Positions 9,058 through 18,430 are shown, counted from the first letter of the stretch. The stretch: 64,000 nt of DNA from Paenisporosarcina quisquiliarum_A (GCF_043641925.1 NZ_JBHZRU010000006.1:1-64000), one strand, 5' to 3'. Notes: generated by a model from the sequence alone, not told the origin. Numbers and translations are program-made.

Positions 9058-9720
9058 TTATTTACTACTGTTTTCCTGAGATGCGATTAATTCATTATAG
9101 AATATAGCCATAGTAGTCCCGATATAAGGCACTAACCATAAAAATCCGATACCTAAACTAAATAAACACAAAATTCCCCATCCTATAAAACTTAAGTTCA
9201 TTAAAAAATATTTCCATTTAAGCCCTCGCATTCTTTTCTTACTCTCTGAAATTGCCTCAAGGACTGTTAATTCAGGGAAATCTCTTAATAAGAAGAACAT
9301 TTGAGAATACGACATACTCTTAATTAGTCCAGGAATAATTAATAATAAAGTCCATAAAAGTAATAAAACACCTTGTAAGATAGATGCATAAATAAGTTTC
9401 AAAGTATTTTTTCCATCTTTATAAATGGAAAACACCTTATAAAGAGCAGGATTTTCTTTTCTTACCAAAGTCAGATAAAACCAATATACGGCGATAGTTA
9501 GTGGCAATAAGACAATATAAAGTAATGTGTTAAATATAGACGCCCCTAATGGTGTTTTATCTTGAAAAAGCCATTGCGTAAAACCGCCGCTAATGATGAT
9601 TTCAACAATTAACGGTAAAATAATATTAATCAAGAACACTATTAACGTAAGTATAATGGCTAAGCCCCATTTTCCTCTCAAAGAAAGTCTGGCTTGTCTT
9701 TTTAATTCTGAAATTTTCAT
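9058..9720 (-). CDS. DUF975-family integral membrane protein
   Basis: A 220-residue protein starting MKISELKRQARLSLRGKWG, the hallmark N-terminus of DUF975 proteins. Five to six hydrophobic segments follow (about 21-42, 54-76, 108-135, 170-205). DUF975 members are uncharacterised; members are often linked to envelope stress, which is a weak association. It stands alone, with about 300 bp or more on each side, and is absent from this position in B. subtilis, so it is a lineage-specific insertion between yvjA and prfB. The closest SD-like stretch (AAAGGGG) is about 15 nt upstream, longer than ideal. Confidence 0.85.
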   Translation of the reverse strand: MKISELKRQARLSLRGKWGLAIILTLIVFLINIILPLIVEIIISGGFTQWLFQDKTPLGASIFNTLLYIVLLPLTIAVYWFYLTLVRKENPALYKVFSIYKDGKNTLKLIYASILQGVLLLLWTLLLIIPGLIKSMSYSQMFFLLRDFPELTVLEAISESKKRMRGLKWKYFLMNLSFIGWGILCLFSLGIGFLWLVPYIGTTMAIFYNELIASQENSSK

Positions 9721-10198
9721 AATTTTATTGAATTCCCCTTTTTTTCATCTGAATTTTTTAACGAAAGTATATTCATTTCTCAGGAATATTCTAAATGACT
9801 ATATTCTTTTTGCGATTCTTATATTAAATCAGATCTGTCCAAATCCAGTCCCAAAAATTTTCAGACTGATTTTAACAATCCTAGTTAAACAATATTCGAG
9901 TAAATTTCCCTGCGGACTGCATTAAGTAATCAAACAAACACAGTTCAATCTTTTATCTATTTGCCACTACAATAAGGCAATAACTATAATTGTATGAGAA
10001 AAATATTCACACACTAATCTTTAATTACATTTATTCACCATCTCTATATCAAATCTTATGTATTACCCGGATAATCAACAAAATTATAATACACGTTCCA
10101 AAATATAGATATAACTCAAATAATGGAAAGTTACTTAACTTGCGAAATTACCCCAAATGACTAAATAAGGAAATAACATTTAAAATTAAAAGGGACGA

Positions 10199-10265
10199 AA
10201 CGTGCAGTTGAGACCCCTCAATGAGCGAAGCGAGAGGAGGTTCAGCAATCGCCCGCGAAAAGGGC
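10199..10265 (+). repeat. Dispersed structured intergenic repeat, copy B
   Basis: Shortened copy of the family. It keeps TGAGACCCC, GAGCGAAGCGAG, AGGAGGTTCA and CGCCCGCGAAAAG. TGC(203-205)/GCA(245-247) and TGA/TCA pair around a 5' bulge, the same geometry as copy A but with different bases. The remaining 9721-10198 is very AT-rich and shows no gene. Confidence 0.65.
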
Positions 10266-10345
10266 ACAAATTTATGCATTTCAAGAAAATACTTTTTATC
10301 ATACCTAACTCTAGAATCTATACACTAATGTTCTTAAAATTAAAA

Positions 10346-10383
10346 AACTGCCATAAATCAGTTTTCACTGATCTGTGGCAGTT
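10346..10383 (-). terminator. Terminator of secA-prfB
   Basis: Long hairpin (AACTGCCA..ATCAGT / ACTGAT..TGGCAGTT, TTTC loop) 12 bp after the prfB stop, with a T-rich tail on the minus strand. Confidence 0.85.
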
Positions 10384-10394
10384 CCCTATTAGAA

Positions 10395-11499
10395 TTAGTT
10401 CATTCTAGAACGTAAATACGCATTGATAAACAAATCGATGTCGCCGTCCATTACACCTTGTACGTTTCCACTCTCAGCACTTGTACGGTGATCTTTTACC
10501 ATTGAGTACGGGTGGAAAACGTATGAGCGGATTTGGCTGCCCCATCCGATTTCTTTTTGCTCTCCACGAATTTCGAGCATTTGTGCTTCTTGTTCTTCAA
10601 TTTTCAAAGCATACAACTTAGCTTTTAACATCGTCATCGCTTTTTCACGGTTCTTGATTTGTGACCGTTCTTGCTGACAAGTAACAACTGCACCTGTTGG
10701 TATATGCGTAATACGAACGGCTGAATCCGTTGTATTGATATGCTGTCCACCTGCACCACTTGCGCGATACGTATCAATTTTCAAGTCTTCCGTGCGAATG
10801 TCAATTTCAATTTCATCATTAAACTCCGGCATTACTTCGCAAGATACGAAAGATGTATGACGGCGTCCTGAAGAATCAAAAGGTGAAATTCGTACTAAAC
10901 GATGAACACCTTTTTCAGCTTTCAAATAGCCATAGGCGTTATGCCCTTTAAAGCCAAGCGTTACAGATTTGATTCCCGCTTCATCCCCTGCTAAATAATC
11001 CAAGGTTTCCACTTTGAATCCTTTTTTCTCGCCCCAACGTTGGTACATGCGAAGTAGCATTGAGCCCCAGTCTTGAGACTCGGTACCACCAGCACCTGGG
11101 TGTAATTCTAAAATGGCATTGTTTTTATCGTATGGTTCGCTCAGTAACATTTGCAATTCAAAGTCATTCATCTTCGCTGTGAATTCTTTCATTTCACGTC
11201 CAAGCTCTTCTTGCAAATCTTCGTCCGCTTCTTCACGCAATAACTCAAGTGTCATTTCTAAGTTTTCTTGCGTTTCCATTAATTCATTGAAGGAATTAAC
11301 GATTTCTTTTAATGCATTACCTTCACTGATCACTGCTTGAGCGGCGTTTTGGTCGTCCCAGAAATCGGGCATCGACATATTTTCGTCCATTTCAGCGATT
11401 TTGGCCTCTTTGTTTTCTAAGTCAAAGAGACCCCCTAAAGTCAGATAATTTTCCAGCTGTTCGATCTAATTCATTCCGTACGTCTGCTAATTCCATCAT
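10395..11499 (-). CDS. prfB: Peptide chain release factor RF2 with programmed +1 frameshift
   Basis: RF2 releases peptides at UGA and UAA. The gene is in two frames. From ATG at 11499 (after GGAGG) 25 codons run to an in-frame TGA at 11424-11422; after a +1 slip, 342 codons run from 11423 to the stop. The total, 367 aa, matches usual RF2 length. Domains: the N-terminal helical region, the GGQ motif in GAGGQHINTTDSAVRI (hydrolysis of peptidyl-tRNA), and the tripeptide recognition region near SPFDSSGRRHTSF. It starts 19 bp after the secA stop, so both form one operon. A simple single-frame call would miss the first 36 residues. Confidence 0.95.
11421..11436 (-). promoter_or_regulatory. prfB: prfB autoregulatory +1 frameshift site
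   Basis: On the minus strand the sequence reads AGGGGG, TCT, CTT TGA C. An internal Shine-Dalgarno sits three bases before the CTT slip codon, and the UGA stop is followed by C (weak termination context). Low RF2 lets the ribosome pause and slip +1, restoring RF2. This is the canonical bacterial element. Confidence 0.95.
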
Positions 11500-11517
11500 G
11501 TTTAAATCCTCCGTTGC

Positions 11518-14025
11518 CTATACCGCGCCGTGACAATTTTTGAACTTCTTGCCACTGCCGCAAGGACACAATTCGTTTCGTCCGACTGCTTCTTCTTTAC
11601 GGACTGGTTTTTTCTTAACCTCGCCCCCCTCTTCTTTCGGGTTAACGGCTTGGCCTTTAATGATTTCTTCACGTTGTAAATTGCTGCGAATTTCAGCTTT
11701 CATGGCATATTTCGCTACGTCTTCTTGAACGGATTCAACCATTGCTTCGAACATCGCAAATCCTTCGTTTTGATACTCACGAAGTGGATCGTTTTGTCCG
11801 TATGCACGTAAGTGAATTCCTTGACGTAATTGATCCATTGCATCAATATGGTCAATCCATTTCGAGTCAATTGAACGCAGTAAGACAACCTTCTCAAATT
11901 CACGCATACGTGCAGGTGTCATTTCTTCTTCTTTTGCATCGTAATGTTCATACACAGTCTTTTTCAGAAGTTCCACAATTTCATCTTGTGATTTGCCTTC
12001 TAAATGAGCTTGCGTTAAAACTCCGTCCGGTAATAGGTTGGCATGAATGTAATCTTCTAAACCTTTAAGATTGATTTCACCTTGTTTTTCCATCGATTGG
12101 TGAGCAGCTACTGCACGCTCAATAACTTCATTAATCATGGTTTCCACAAGTCCGCGCATATTATCCGTTTCAAGAACTTCTAAACGCTCTTTATAAATAA
12201 TTTCACGTTGTTGACGAAGAACATCATCATATTGTAGCAAACGTTTACGAGCGTCGAAGTTATTTCCTTCCACTCGTTTTTGTGCGCTTTCAACTGCACG
12301 TGACACCATTTTTGATTGAATCGGTGCAGAATCGTCCATTCCTAGACGTGTCATCATGGTACGCATATTGTCTGAACCGAAACGACGCATTAATTCATCT
12401 TCCATCGAAAGATAGAATTGAGTCACACCCGGGTCACCTTGACGACCTGAACGACCACGTAACTGATTATCAATTCGGCGAGATTCATGACGCTCCGTAC
12501 CAATAACCGCTAAGCCACCTACTTCAACTACGCCTTCACCTAATTTAATATCCGTACCACGACCAGCCATGTTCGTTGCGATTGTAACAGAACCTTTTTG
12601 CCCTGCAAGCGCAACGATTTCTGCTTCACGTTCATGGTTTTTCGCATTTAAAACACTATGACGAATGCCATATTTCGTTAAATGCTTTGAAATAATTTCA
12701 GACGTTTCAATCGCAACAGTACCAACAAGAACAGGTTGTCCTTTTGCATTTCTCTCAGCGATATCATCCGCAACTGCTTTATATTTCCCTTCCATCGATG
12801 CGTAAATTAAATCCGCACGGTCATCACGTTTAATGACACGATTCGTTGGAATTACAATAACATTCATATTGTAGATATTATGGAATTCTTCTTCCTCCGT
12901 TTTTGCTGTACCAGTCATACCGGCAAGTTTTTCATACATACGGAAGTAGTTTTGGAACGTGACAGTCGCCATCGTCATCGATTCATTTTGAATTTCCAAA
13001 CCTTCTTTTGCCTCAATCGCTTGATGAAGACCATCTGAATAACGACGTCCCTTCATTAAACGACCAGTGAAAGAATCGACAATGACAACATTGCCTTCTT
13101 GTACAACATAATCTACGTCAACATGCATACTTGAATGTGCTTTCAACGATTGGTTAATTGCGTGATTCAAACGCACATGTGTTAAGTCAAATAAGTTATC
13201 GATGCCGAATGCTTTCTCGACTTTCTCAATACCTGATTCAGTTAATACAACACCTTTTGTTGATTCATCAAATGAAAAATCGTCATCCTTACGAAGTGCA
13301 CGAACTAATGCATTTGATTGCATATACAGCTGTGCAGATTTCGCAGCTTGTCCTGAAATGATTAAAGGCGTACGCGCTTCATCAATCAAGATTGAATCGA
13401 CTTCATCGATAACTGCATAGTAAAGTGGACGTTGAACATGATCCTCTTTATACAGGACCATATTGTCACGCAAATAATCAAAGCCTAGTTCATTATTTGT
13501 AGAATACGTGATATCAGCCGCATATGCTTCACGTTTCTCGTCTTTATTCATACTGTTCAAATTCAAACCAACCGTTAATCCAAGGAACTCAAATAGCTGT
13601 CCCATTTCTTGTGCATCACGGCTTGCTAAATATTCATTGACTGTTACAACGTGTACGCCGCGTCCAGTCAACGCATTTAAATATACAGGTAAAGTGGACG
13701 TTAACGTTTTACCTTCACCAGTCTTCATTTCTGAAATATTCCCTTCATGAAGTGCAGCGGCACCCATGATTTGAACGCGGAAAGGATATAATCCAAGCAC
13801 ACGCTTAGCTGCTTCACGAACAACCGCGAAGGCTTCTACTTTAATATCTTCTATGTCAGTTCCGTTTTGCAGTTGAGCTTGGAACTCGCCCGTTTTTGCA
13901 CGAAGCTGATCATCTGATAAAGCTTCCATATCTGATGCTAATGCCTCAACTTGATCAGCAATTTTTTCTAATCTTTTTACATCACGTTTATTTGGGTCAA
14001 ATAATTTCGTTAATACACCAACCAA
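11518..14025 (-). CDS. secA: Preprotein translocase ATPase SecA
   Basis: Motor of the Sec secretion pathway. Walker A is in MKTGEGKT (about 95-102), the DEAD-type motif in DEVDSILIDEARTPLIISG, motif VI-like QLRGRSGRQGDPG, then the helical scaffold, and a C-terminal SEC-C zinc finger (CPCGSGKKFKNCH) that binds SecB/lipids or zinc. About 835 aa. The upstream in-frame TTG at 14040 lies before the SD, so I chose TTG at 14025 (protein start MVGVLTKLF), with GGAAGTG 6-7 nt before it; it also matches the usual SecA N-terminus. prfB follows in the same transcript. It serves export of the many signal-peptide proteins at 46-64 kb. Confidence 0.95.
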   Translation of the reverse strand: MVGVLTKLFDPNKRDVKRLEKIADQVEALASDMEALSDDQLRAKTGEFQAQLQNGTDIEDIKVEAFAVVREAAKRVLGLYPFRVQIMGAAALHEGNISEMKTGEGKTLTSTLPVYLNALTGRGVHVVTVNEYLASRDAQEMGQLFEFLGLTVGLNLNSMNKDEKREAYAADITYSTNNELGFDYLRDNMVLYKEDHVQRPLYYAVIDEVDSILIDEARTPLIISGQAAKSAQLYMQSNALVRALRKDDDFSFDESTKGVVLTESGIEKVEKAFGIDNLFDLTHVRLNHAINQSLKAHSSMHVDVDYVVQEGNVVIVDSFTGRLMKGRRYSDGLHQAIEAKEGLEIQNESMTMATVTFQNYFRMYEKLAGMTGTAKTEEEEFHNIYNMNVIVIPTNRVIKRDDRADLIYASMEGKYKAVADDIAERNAKGQPVLVGTVAIETSEIISKHLTKYGIRHSVLNAKNHEREAEIVALAGQKGSVTIATNMAGRGTDIKLGEGVVEVGGLAVIGTERHESRRIDNQLRGRSGRQGDPGVTQFYLSMEDELMRRFGSDNMRTMMTRLGMDDSAPIQSKMVSRAVESAQKRVEGNNFDARKRLLQYDDVLRQQREIIYKERLEVLETDNMRGLVETMINEVIERAVAAHQSMEKQGEINLKGLEDYIHANLLPDGVLTQAHLEGKSQDEIVELLKKTVYEHYDAKEEEMTPARMREFEKVVLLRSIDSKWIDHIDAMDQLRQGIHLRAYGQNDPLREYQNEGFAMFEAMVESVQEDVAKYAMKAEIRSNLQREEIIKGQAVNPKEEGGEVKKKPVRKEEAVGRNELCPCGSGKKFKNCHGAV

Positions 14026-14058
14026 TACAATCACTTCCAATGTTTAGTCTCAACGTCC

Positions 14059-14087
14059 ATTTTAACACTGCACAAGTAGCGGTGCAA
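14059..14087 (-). promoter_or_regulatory. SigmaA promoter of secA-prfB
   Basis: Minus strand: -35 TTGCAC, 17-bp spacer, -10 TAAAAT preceded by TG (extended -10). It lies 34 bp before the secA start. Confidence 0.65.
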
Positions 14088-14099
14088 ATGACTCAATCT

Positions 14100-16493
14100 C
14101 TAGGTTGGATTCGACTCTTTTCGCAAAAACTCTTCAAGAGAGGTTTGATTCAACGGTCGACTGAAGTAATAGCCTTGAATCACATCCACATGCCAGTCTT
14201 TTAATTGGTTTAATTGCCCAATCGTTTCGACACCTTCCGCCACCACATCGAAATCGAGTCGATGCGATAAATCAATTATCGACTGCACAATGGCATGAAC
14301 TTTTGGATCCCCTTCAACTTGCCAAGTGAATTCTCGATCAATTTTCACACGATTGATTGGCAATAAACGCAAGTAATTTAATGAAGAATAACCTGTTCCA
14401 AAATCATCAAGCGCAATCGATACGCCCATTTCTTTCAAGTTGGATAATTTCATTAACATTTCTTCGCCACCATCTATTAAAAGGGACTCCGTAATCTCGA
14501 GCTCAATAAAATTCGGTGCCAGCTGATGTTTGTTCAGCAATTCTTTTAATCTTCCCGTAAACGAAGGTTCACGTAGTTGCAATGCACTCACGTTAATGGC
14601 AATTCGTTTGACATGAGGATACGCTTTTTGAAGTTCTTTAAATTGTCGGATAGCTGCTTCCATAACCCAATCACCAATCGCTTGAATATGTCCCGTGCTT
14701 TCCGCAATCGGAATAAATTCAGCTGGTGAAATCATGCCCCATTCAGGGTGTTTCCAACGAATCAGCGCTTCTAAACTCTCAGTTTGGTTGCTACCTAAAC
14801 TGAATTGTGGTTGAAAATGCAACATGAATTGATCGTTTTTCATCGCTTCACGCAAGCCCTGTTCCATCATTAACTGTTTCTCAAACACTTCCTTCATTTC
14901 AAAATTAAAGAAAATGACACGGTTACGGCCGGTTTCCTTCGCTTTATAAAGAGCCGTATCTGCATTCGCAATTAATTGTTCACGTGACTGTGCATCTGTT
15001 GGAAATAAAGATACACCCATGGAAGGCGTCACATATAACGTATGATCATGCAAAATAAATGGCTGCATAAAGGTACGGTGAATATCACGTAACGTAGAAC
15101 GTATGTCAAAGAAATTTTTCTTTTCAGCCCGCAGTAAAATGATGAATTCATCCCCACCAAAACGACCAAAATAGCCGCTTTCGGGTATTAGTTGTTGGAT
15201 ACGGTCTGCCACTTGGATAAGTAACGAATCGCCATACGCATGACCTTTTGAATCATTAATTTGCTTAAAATGATCCAAATCCATAAAGGTGACTGCCACA
15301 ATGTCATTTTCATTGGAATGGTTTTCAATCCATTCATTCAATTTTGTATCAATGGATAAGCGATTCGGTAAGTTCGTCAATTGATCGAATTTCGCTTGGT
15401 GATCCATTTCTTGAATTTTATAATGCAATCTCGAGCCCATTTGTTCAATAGATTGCGCAATCATGCCAACCTCATCTTTTCTAGAAATGTTCATATTCGT
15501 AAGTAAAGTGCCTTTTTCCATATTCTTCACGTGGCGATCAATCGTTGAGACATCACGAAGCAAAGGTCTTAATGACATGCCAATAAAGAATAAGATTAAT
15601 AACCCAGCTAATATCCACGTAAAACTTAGTGTCGTTAAATAGTTGCTTAAAGGTTTAGTCACAATGGACTCATTGGCGTAACTAACTAAATGCCAGCCCG
15701 TCCGATCGACCCCACGAATTTCTACATAATAACTCCCTTTATCTGTTTCAATTAGTTTTGAATCGTTAGCCAGTAAATTACGTCCTTCAAACACAGACCA
15801 CATACCTTGAGAGTCATACAACACTTGACCACTACTCGATAGCAAAATGTGGTGCTTATCCTTGGCCTCGAATAAATTAATCATTGGAGGAATTCCTTCT
15901 AAATACATATCCGCCCCAACATATCCAAGTCGTCTACCATCACGATCAATCGGATAAATAACACTTATCGTATTTTCACCTGTTTCGTAATCGATGTATA
16001 AATCGGAAAATGAAACATTCGAAGTCGACGTAGCTTTACTTAACCAAGGGCGATCATTCACACGGTAAAACTCATCCGACACGACTCCGTTATCACCTAT
16101 ATAGAAATCATTCTTTAAAAATGTTACCCACAAAAATTCTAGTGCACGATCTTCTTCTTGTACACGTGTCAAAAAGCTATTGATAATTGCGTAATCCGGA
16201 TTTGACGTTACATTTTCTCTCGATGGCTCAGATTCAGCAAATCGTTTCACAGTCTCAAGCTCCGCAATTTGTTTTACAACTTCCCCTTTACCAGAGAACA
16301 ACGAAAAGACTTTCTCAGCCACCAACTCATTTTCCAAAGCCAAACCTTTTTCCATCTGCGTTTCATACAAACTTTTAGAATGCATATAAGAATAGGTTGC
16401 CAATATGAAAATTATCGGAATGACGACAGCAGCCATCGCTAATAAAACCTTCGCACGGAACCCTAACTGATTCCAAAATGTCATCTTCGCCAT
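14100..16493 (-). CDS. Membrane GGDEF-EAL protein with Cache-type sensor
   Basis: Cyclic-di-GMP enzyme of 797 aa. Order: membrane helix (about 15-35), extracytoplasmic dCache-like sensor (about 40-280, with DRPWLSKA and GYVGADMYLEG), second helix (about 288-308), HAMP (about 309-362), GGDEF (about 365-525; motif FGRFGGDEF) and EAL (about 540-790). EAL catalytic residues look complete: EALIRW, NVSALQL, EITES, DDFGTGYSS, KIDREF, VAEGVET. The GGDEF motif is intact but the inhibitory I-site RxxD is not visible (the equivalent residues are PESG). So it could make and degrade c-di-GMP, with the phosphodiesterase the safer bet. PilZ effectors lie 1.5 kb away. Confidence 0.9.
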   Translation of the reverse strand: MAKMTFWNQLGFRAKVLLAMAAVVIPIIFILATYSYMHSKSLYETQMEKGLALENELVAEKVFSLFSGKGEVVKQIAELETVKRFAESEPSRENVTSNPDYAIINSFLTRVQEEDRALEFLWVTFLKNDFYIGDNGVVSDEFYRVNDRPWLSKATSTSNVSFSDLYIDYETGENTISVIYPIDRDGRRLGYVGADMYLEGIPPMINLFEAKDKHHILLSSSGQVLYDSQGMWSVFEGRNLLANDSKLIETDKGSYYVEIRGVDRTGWHLVSYANESIVTKPLSNYLTTLSFTWILAGLLILFFIGMSLRPLLRDVSTIDRHVKNMEKGTLLTNMNISRKDEVGMIAQSIEQMGSRLHYKIQEMDHQAKFDQLTNLPNRLSIDTKLNEWIENHSNENDIVAVTFMDLDHFKQINDSKGHAYGDSLLIQVADRIQQLIPESGYFGRFGGDEFIILLRAEKKNFFDIRSTLRDIHRTFMQPFILHDHTLYVTPSMGVSLFPTDAQSREQLIANADTALYKAKETGRNRVIFFNFEMKEVFEKQLMMEQGLREAMKNDQFMLHFQPQFSLGSNQTESLEALIRWKHPEWGMISPAEFIPIAESTGHIQAIGDWVMEAAIRQFKELQKAYPHVKRIAINVSALQLREPSFTGRLKELLNKHQLAPNFIELEITESLLIDGGEEMLMKLSNLKEMGVSIALDDFGTGYSSLNYLRLLPINRVKIDREFTWQVEGDPKVHAIVQSIIDLSHRLDFDVVAEGVETIGQLNQLKDWHVDVIQGYYFSRPLNQTSLEEFLRKESNPT

Positions 16494-16672
16494 TCAATTC
16501 CCTCCCCTAACCGAAACGGAATTCTTTTTTCTATATATCGTTTATTTATTCTCTTTTTCTAGTCAAATTCCTTCTATTTCGACAAAAAATTAATGATTTT
16601 TGGGTTGGGAAATAAATATGTCTAGAAACAGTCTCGTAGGTAATTTTATTAATAAAAGTTTAACTCTGAATT

Positions 16673-16792
16673 GATTTCCGTTTCAGACTGACGCTTTCCG
16701 CGGGCACTACTTCAGCCGCTTCCCTCGCGATGCTCAGTGCAGGGTCTTCAGTTAGTGCTATTCCGCAGGAGTCGCAGTCTTCCACTTCAATC
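16673..16792 (-). repeat. Dispersed structured intergenic repeat, copy C (reverse)
   Basis: Full-length reverse-orientation copy. In its own sense it runs from GGAAGACTGCGACTCC to GAAACGGAAATC. GCACTA (16753-16758 on the reverse strand) pairs perfectly with TAGTGC (16704-16709), enclosing a CCCT/AGGG inner stem. Together with copy A it occupies much of the 766-bp gene-free stretch 16494-17259, where I see no coding frame. Confidence 0.75.
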
Positions 16793-17080
16793 AATAACAA
16801 AGAGTCAAAAGATTAGAATTCGTAGTGCTAGAAATTAAGCAATCACTATGAAATTTTCCATTTGGAATGTCACTTACATTATTTACAGCAGAAAGAATTA
16901 GAAATCTCCCCTTCTGTTTACCTGATGACAGATTCATTAACTACTAGTATGGCCAACTTTTGATTAATGCTGAAGGTATCAGTAAGAAAGAGGTCAAATT
17001 TCTTGTGTGCAACACTTAGGTACAATTCAATAATTAAAACACAACTTTTTATGCAATATTCTTTTTACTCTCCAAAGATT

Positions 17081-17195
17081 GCAGTGGAAGGTGGCGACTC
17101 CAGCGGGAATAGCGTGTCCGAATGAGACCCCACAGCGCAACGCACGAGGAGGCTCATGGACCGCCCGCGGAAAGCGTCCACCTGAAACGGAAATC
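17081..17195 (+). repeat. Dispersed structured intergenic repeat, copy A
   Basis: Full-length copy. GTCC(17116-17119)-GA-ATGAG(17122-17126) pairs with CTCAT(17153-17157)-GGAC(17158-17161). Outer parts include GCGACTCCAGCGGGAATAGC and CGCCCGCGGAAAGCGTCC. It ends GAAACGGAAATC like copy C. This motif style is, from memory, common between genes in Bacillales genomes; its role is unknown. Confidence 0.75.
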
Positions 17196-17227
17196 TTTAT
17201 TATGCATAAAAATTTGCACAAAAAAGA

Positions 17228-17247
17228 AAGCCCTCATTCGAGGGCTT
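17228..17247 (-). terminator. Terminator of hpf
   Basis: AAGCCCTC/GAGGGCTT stem, ATTC loop, T-rich tail on the minus strand, 12 bp after the hpf stop. Confidence 0.85.
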
Positions 17248-17259
17248 CCTGAACTACCA

Positions 17260-17823
17260 TTATTGATTTGTTTCAATCAAACCATACTTACCATCTTTAC
17301 GTTTATACACAATATGTGTACCATTGCTTTCCGCATCCGTAAACACGTAGAAATTATGGCCTAACATATCCATTTGTAAAACAGCCTCTTCTTGATCCAT
17401 TGGTTTTAATTCAAACTGTTTTGTACGAACAATTGTGATTTCTTCTTCATTGTCATCAGTATTTGCTGTTTGTTCTGCTGAAGTAAAGTTCGCAAAATGC
17501 ATCCCAACGCCTTCGCGCTCACGGAACTTGCGATTCACTTTCGTTTTATGTTTACGAATTTGACGCTCTAACTTGTCGATGATTAAATCGACTGCTGCAT
17601 ACATATCACTATGCATTTCCTCAGCACGTAGCGTTAAATTCTTCATCGGAATAGTTACTTCCACTTTCGTTTCACTGTTATTAACGACCTTTAAATTGAC
17701 ATTTGCGTTCGCTTGGAAGTCTTCGTTGAAGTAGCGCTCGACCTTATTGATCTTGCTTTCAACGTGCTCGCGAATCGCAGGAGTTACCTCAATGTTTTCA
17801 CCGCGAATGTTATAATTTAGCAT
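17260..17823 (-). CDS. hpf: Long-form ribosome hibernation-promoting factor
   Basis: Dimerises and stores 70S ribosomes as 100S in stationary phase or stress. At 187 aa it is the long form: N-terminal S30AE/RaiA domain (about 1-100; MLNYNIRGENIEVTPAIREHV) that binds the decoding region, a variable linker with an Asp/Glu-rich stretch, and the C-terminal dimerisation domain (about 128-185; VRTKQFELKPMDQEEAVLQM, FYVFTDAESN). The start has AGGAGGAG 7 nt upstream. It corresponds to B. subtilis yvyD between secA and the fli genes. Overlapping SigmaH- and SigmaB-like promoters precede it. Confidence 0.95.
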   Translation of the reverse strand: MLNYNIRGENIEVTPAIREHVESKINKVERYFNEDFQANANVNLKVVNNSETKVEVTIPMKNLTLRAEEMHSDMYAAVDLIIDKLERQIRKHKTKVNRKFREREGVGMHFANFTSAEQTANTDDNEEEITIVRTKQFELKPMDQEEAVLQMDMLGHNFYVFTDAESNGTHIVYKRKDGKYGLIETNQ

Positions 17824-17859
17824 GTAAACTCCTCCTTTATTTAAGGCTATGTTAACCTT

Positions 17860-17885
17860 ATTCTACTTATCCCCTTAAAACTCCT
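17860..17885 (-). promoter_or_regulatory. Putative SigmaH promoter of hpf
   Basis: Minus strand: AGGAGTT, 12-bp gap, GTAGAAT, a good fit to the SigmaH consensus (RnAGGAwww .. RnnGAAT). It lies 37 bp before the start codon. Confidence 0.6.
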
Positions 17886-17894
17886 GCAACAAAC
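17869..17894 (-). promoter_or_regulatory. Putative SigmaB promoter of hpf
   Basis: Minus strand: GTTTGT, 14-bp spacer, GGGGAT, near the SigmaB consensus GTTTAA..GGGTAT. It overlaps the SigmaH site, as B. subtilis yvyD is known to be controlled by both factors. Confidence 0.5.
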
Positions 17895-17934
17895 CAAAAA
17901 CTTTTTGTAGTTTTGTCGAAAAACGTCGTTTTCA

Positions 17935-18324
17935 TCAATAAAGACGCTTTCCCTTCAACCTAAAATCTTCCTCCAATTCTCTGTGACGTCTGAACTTTAA
18001 TTCTGAAATAATGTCTTGCTCCTGTTTCTTATCATGTGAAAAATGCATGCCGAATAGCGTGCCATCTTTCGAAGGACGCTTCCATACAATTTCACCTGGG
18101 ATAACCAATTCTTTCTTAAACAATATAACGACCATTTCAACAATGACATCAGCAGTGTATTCATCCAGCCGAATTGGTGAAAATAAGCGAGCACCACGTG
18201 CACTAATGTCAATCAAATCACATGTATAGCTTAAGCGATTCGACTCATTCGCTTGAAGTTGGACAACAGCAGATTGAGGAGTATCAAACGTAAAACGAAA
18301 TGATTCCTTTCGACGATACTGCAT
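17935..18324 (-). CDS. PilZ-domain protein (c-di-GMP binding)
   Basis: Single PilZ domain of about 129 aa. The start motif YRRKESFRF supplies the RxxxR arginines (residues 3-10) and DISARGARL the D/NxSxxG loop (about 37-45), both needed for c-di-GMP binding. The longer frame begins upstream at 18363, but the ATG at 18324 has AAAGGAG 7 nt before it and starts the conserved domain. It follows a second PilZ gene and an MCP gene, separated from them by a terminator. It may be a motility brake or receptor for the GGDEF-EAL protein nearby; the target is unknown. Confidence 0.85.
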   Translation of the reverse strand: MQYRRKESFRFTFDTPQSAVVQLQANESNRLSYTCDLIDISARGARLFSPIRLDEYTADVIVEMVVILFKKELVIPGEIVWKRPSKDGTLFGMHFSHDKKQEQDIISELKFRRHRELEEDFRLKGKRLY

Positions 18325-18395
18325 GGACTCAACTCCTTTTCTAATGCTTCCTCTTTTCGACATAACTATACAAAATTCCTTTATTAAAATGGAAA

Positions 18396-18423
18396 AAAGC
18401 CAACAAAAATTTCTGTTGGCTTT
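18396..18423 (-). terminator. Terminator between the two PilZ genes
   Basis: AAAGCCAACA/TGTTGGCTTT perfect 10-bp stem with a T tail on the minus strand, 7 bp after the upstream PilZ gene. Confidence 0.8.
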
Positions 18424-18430
18424 ACAACTA

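Noticed and set aside
11742..12068. Plus-strand frames of 60-110 codons inside secA, and similar ones in other long genes
   Set aside because: Antisense shadows of well-supported genes; no SD and biased composition.
17027..17364. Short frames on both strands over the repeat at 17081
   Set aside because: They are produced by the structured repeat and the end of hpf; no SD and no homology.
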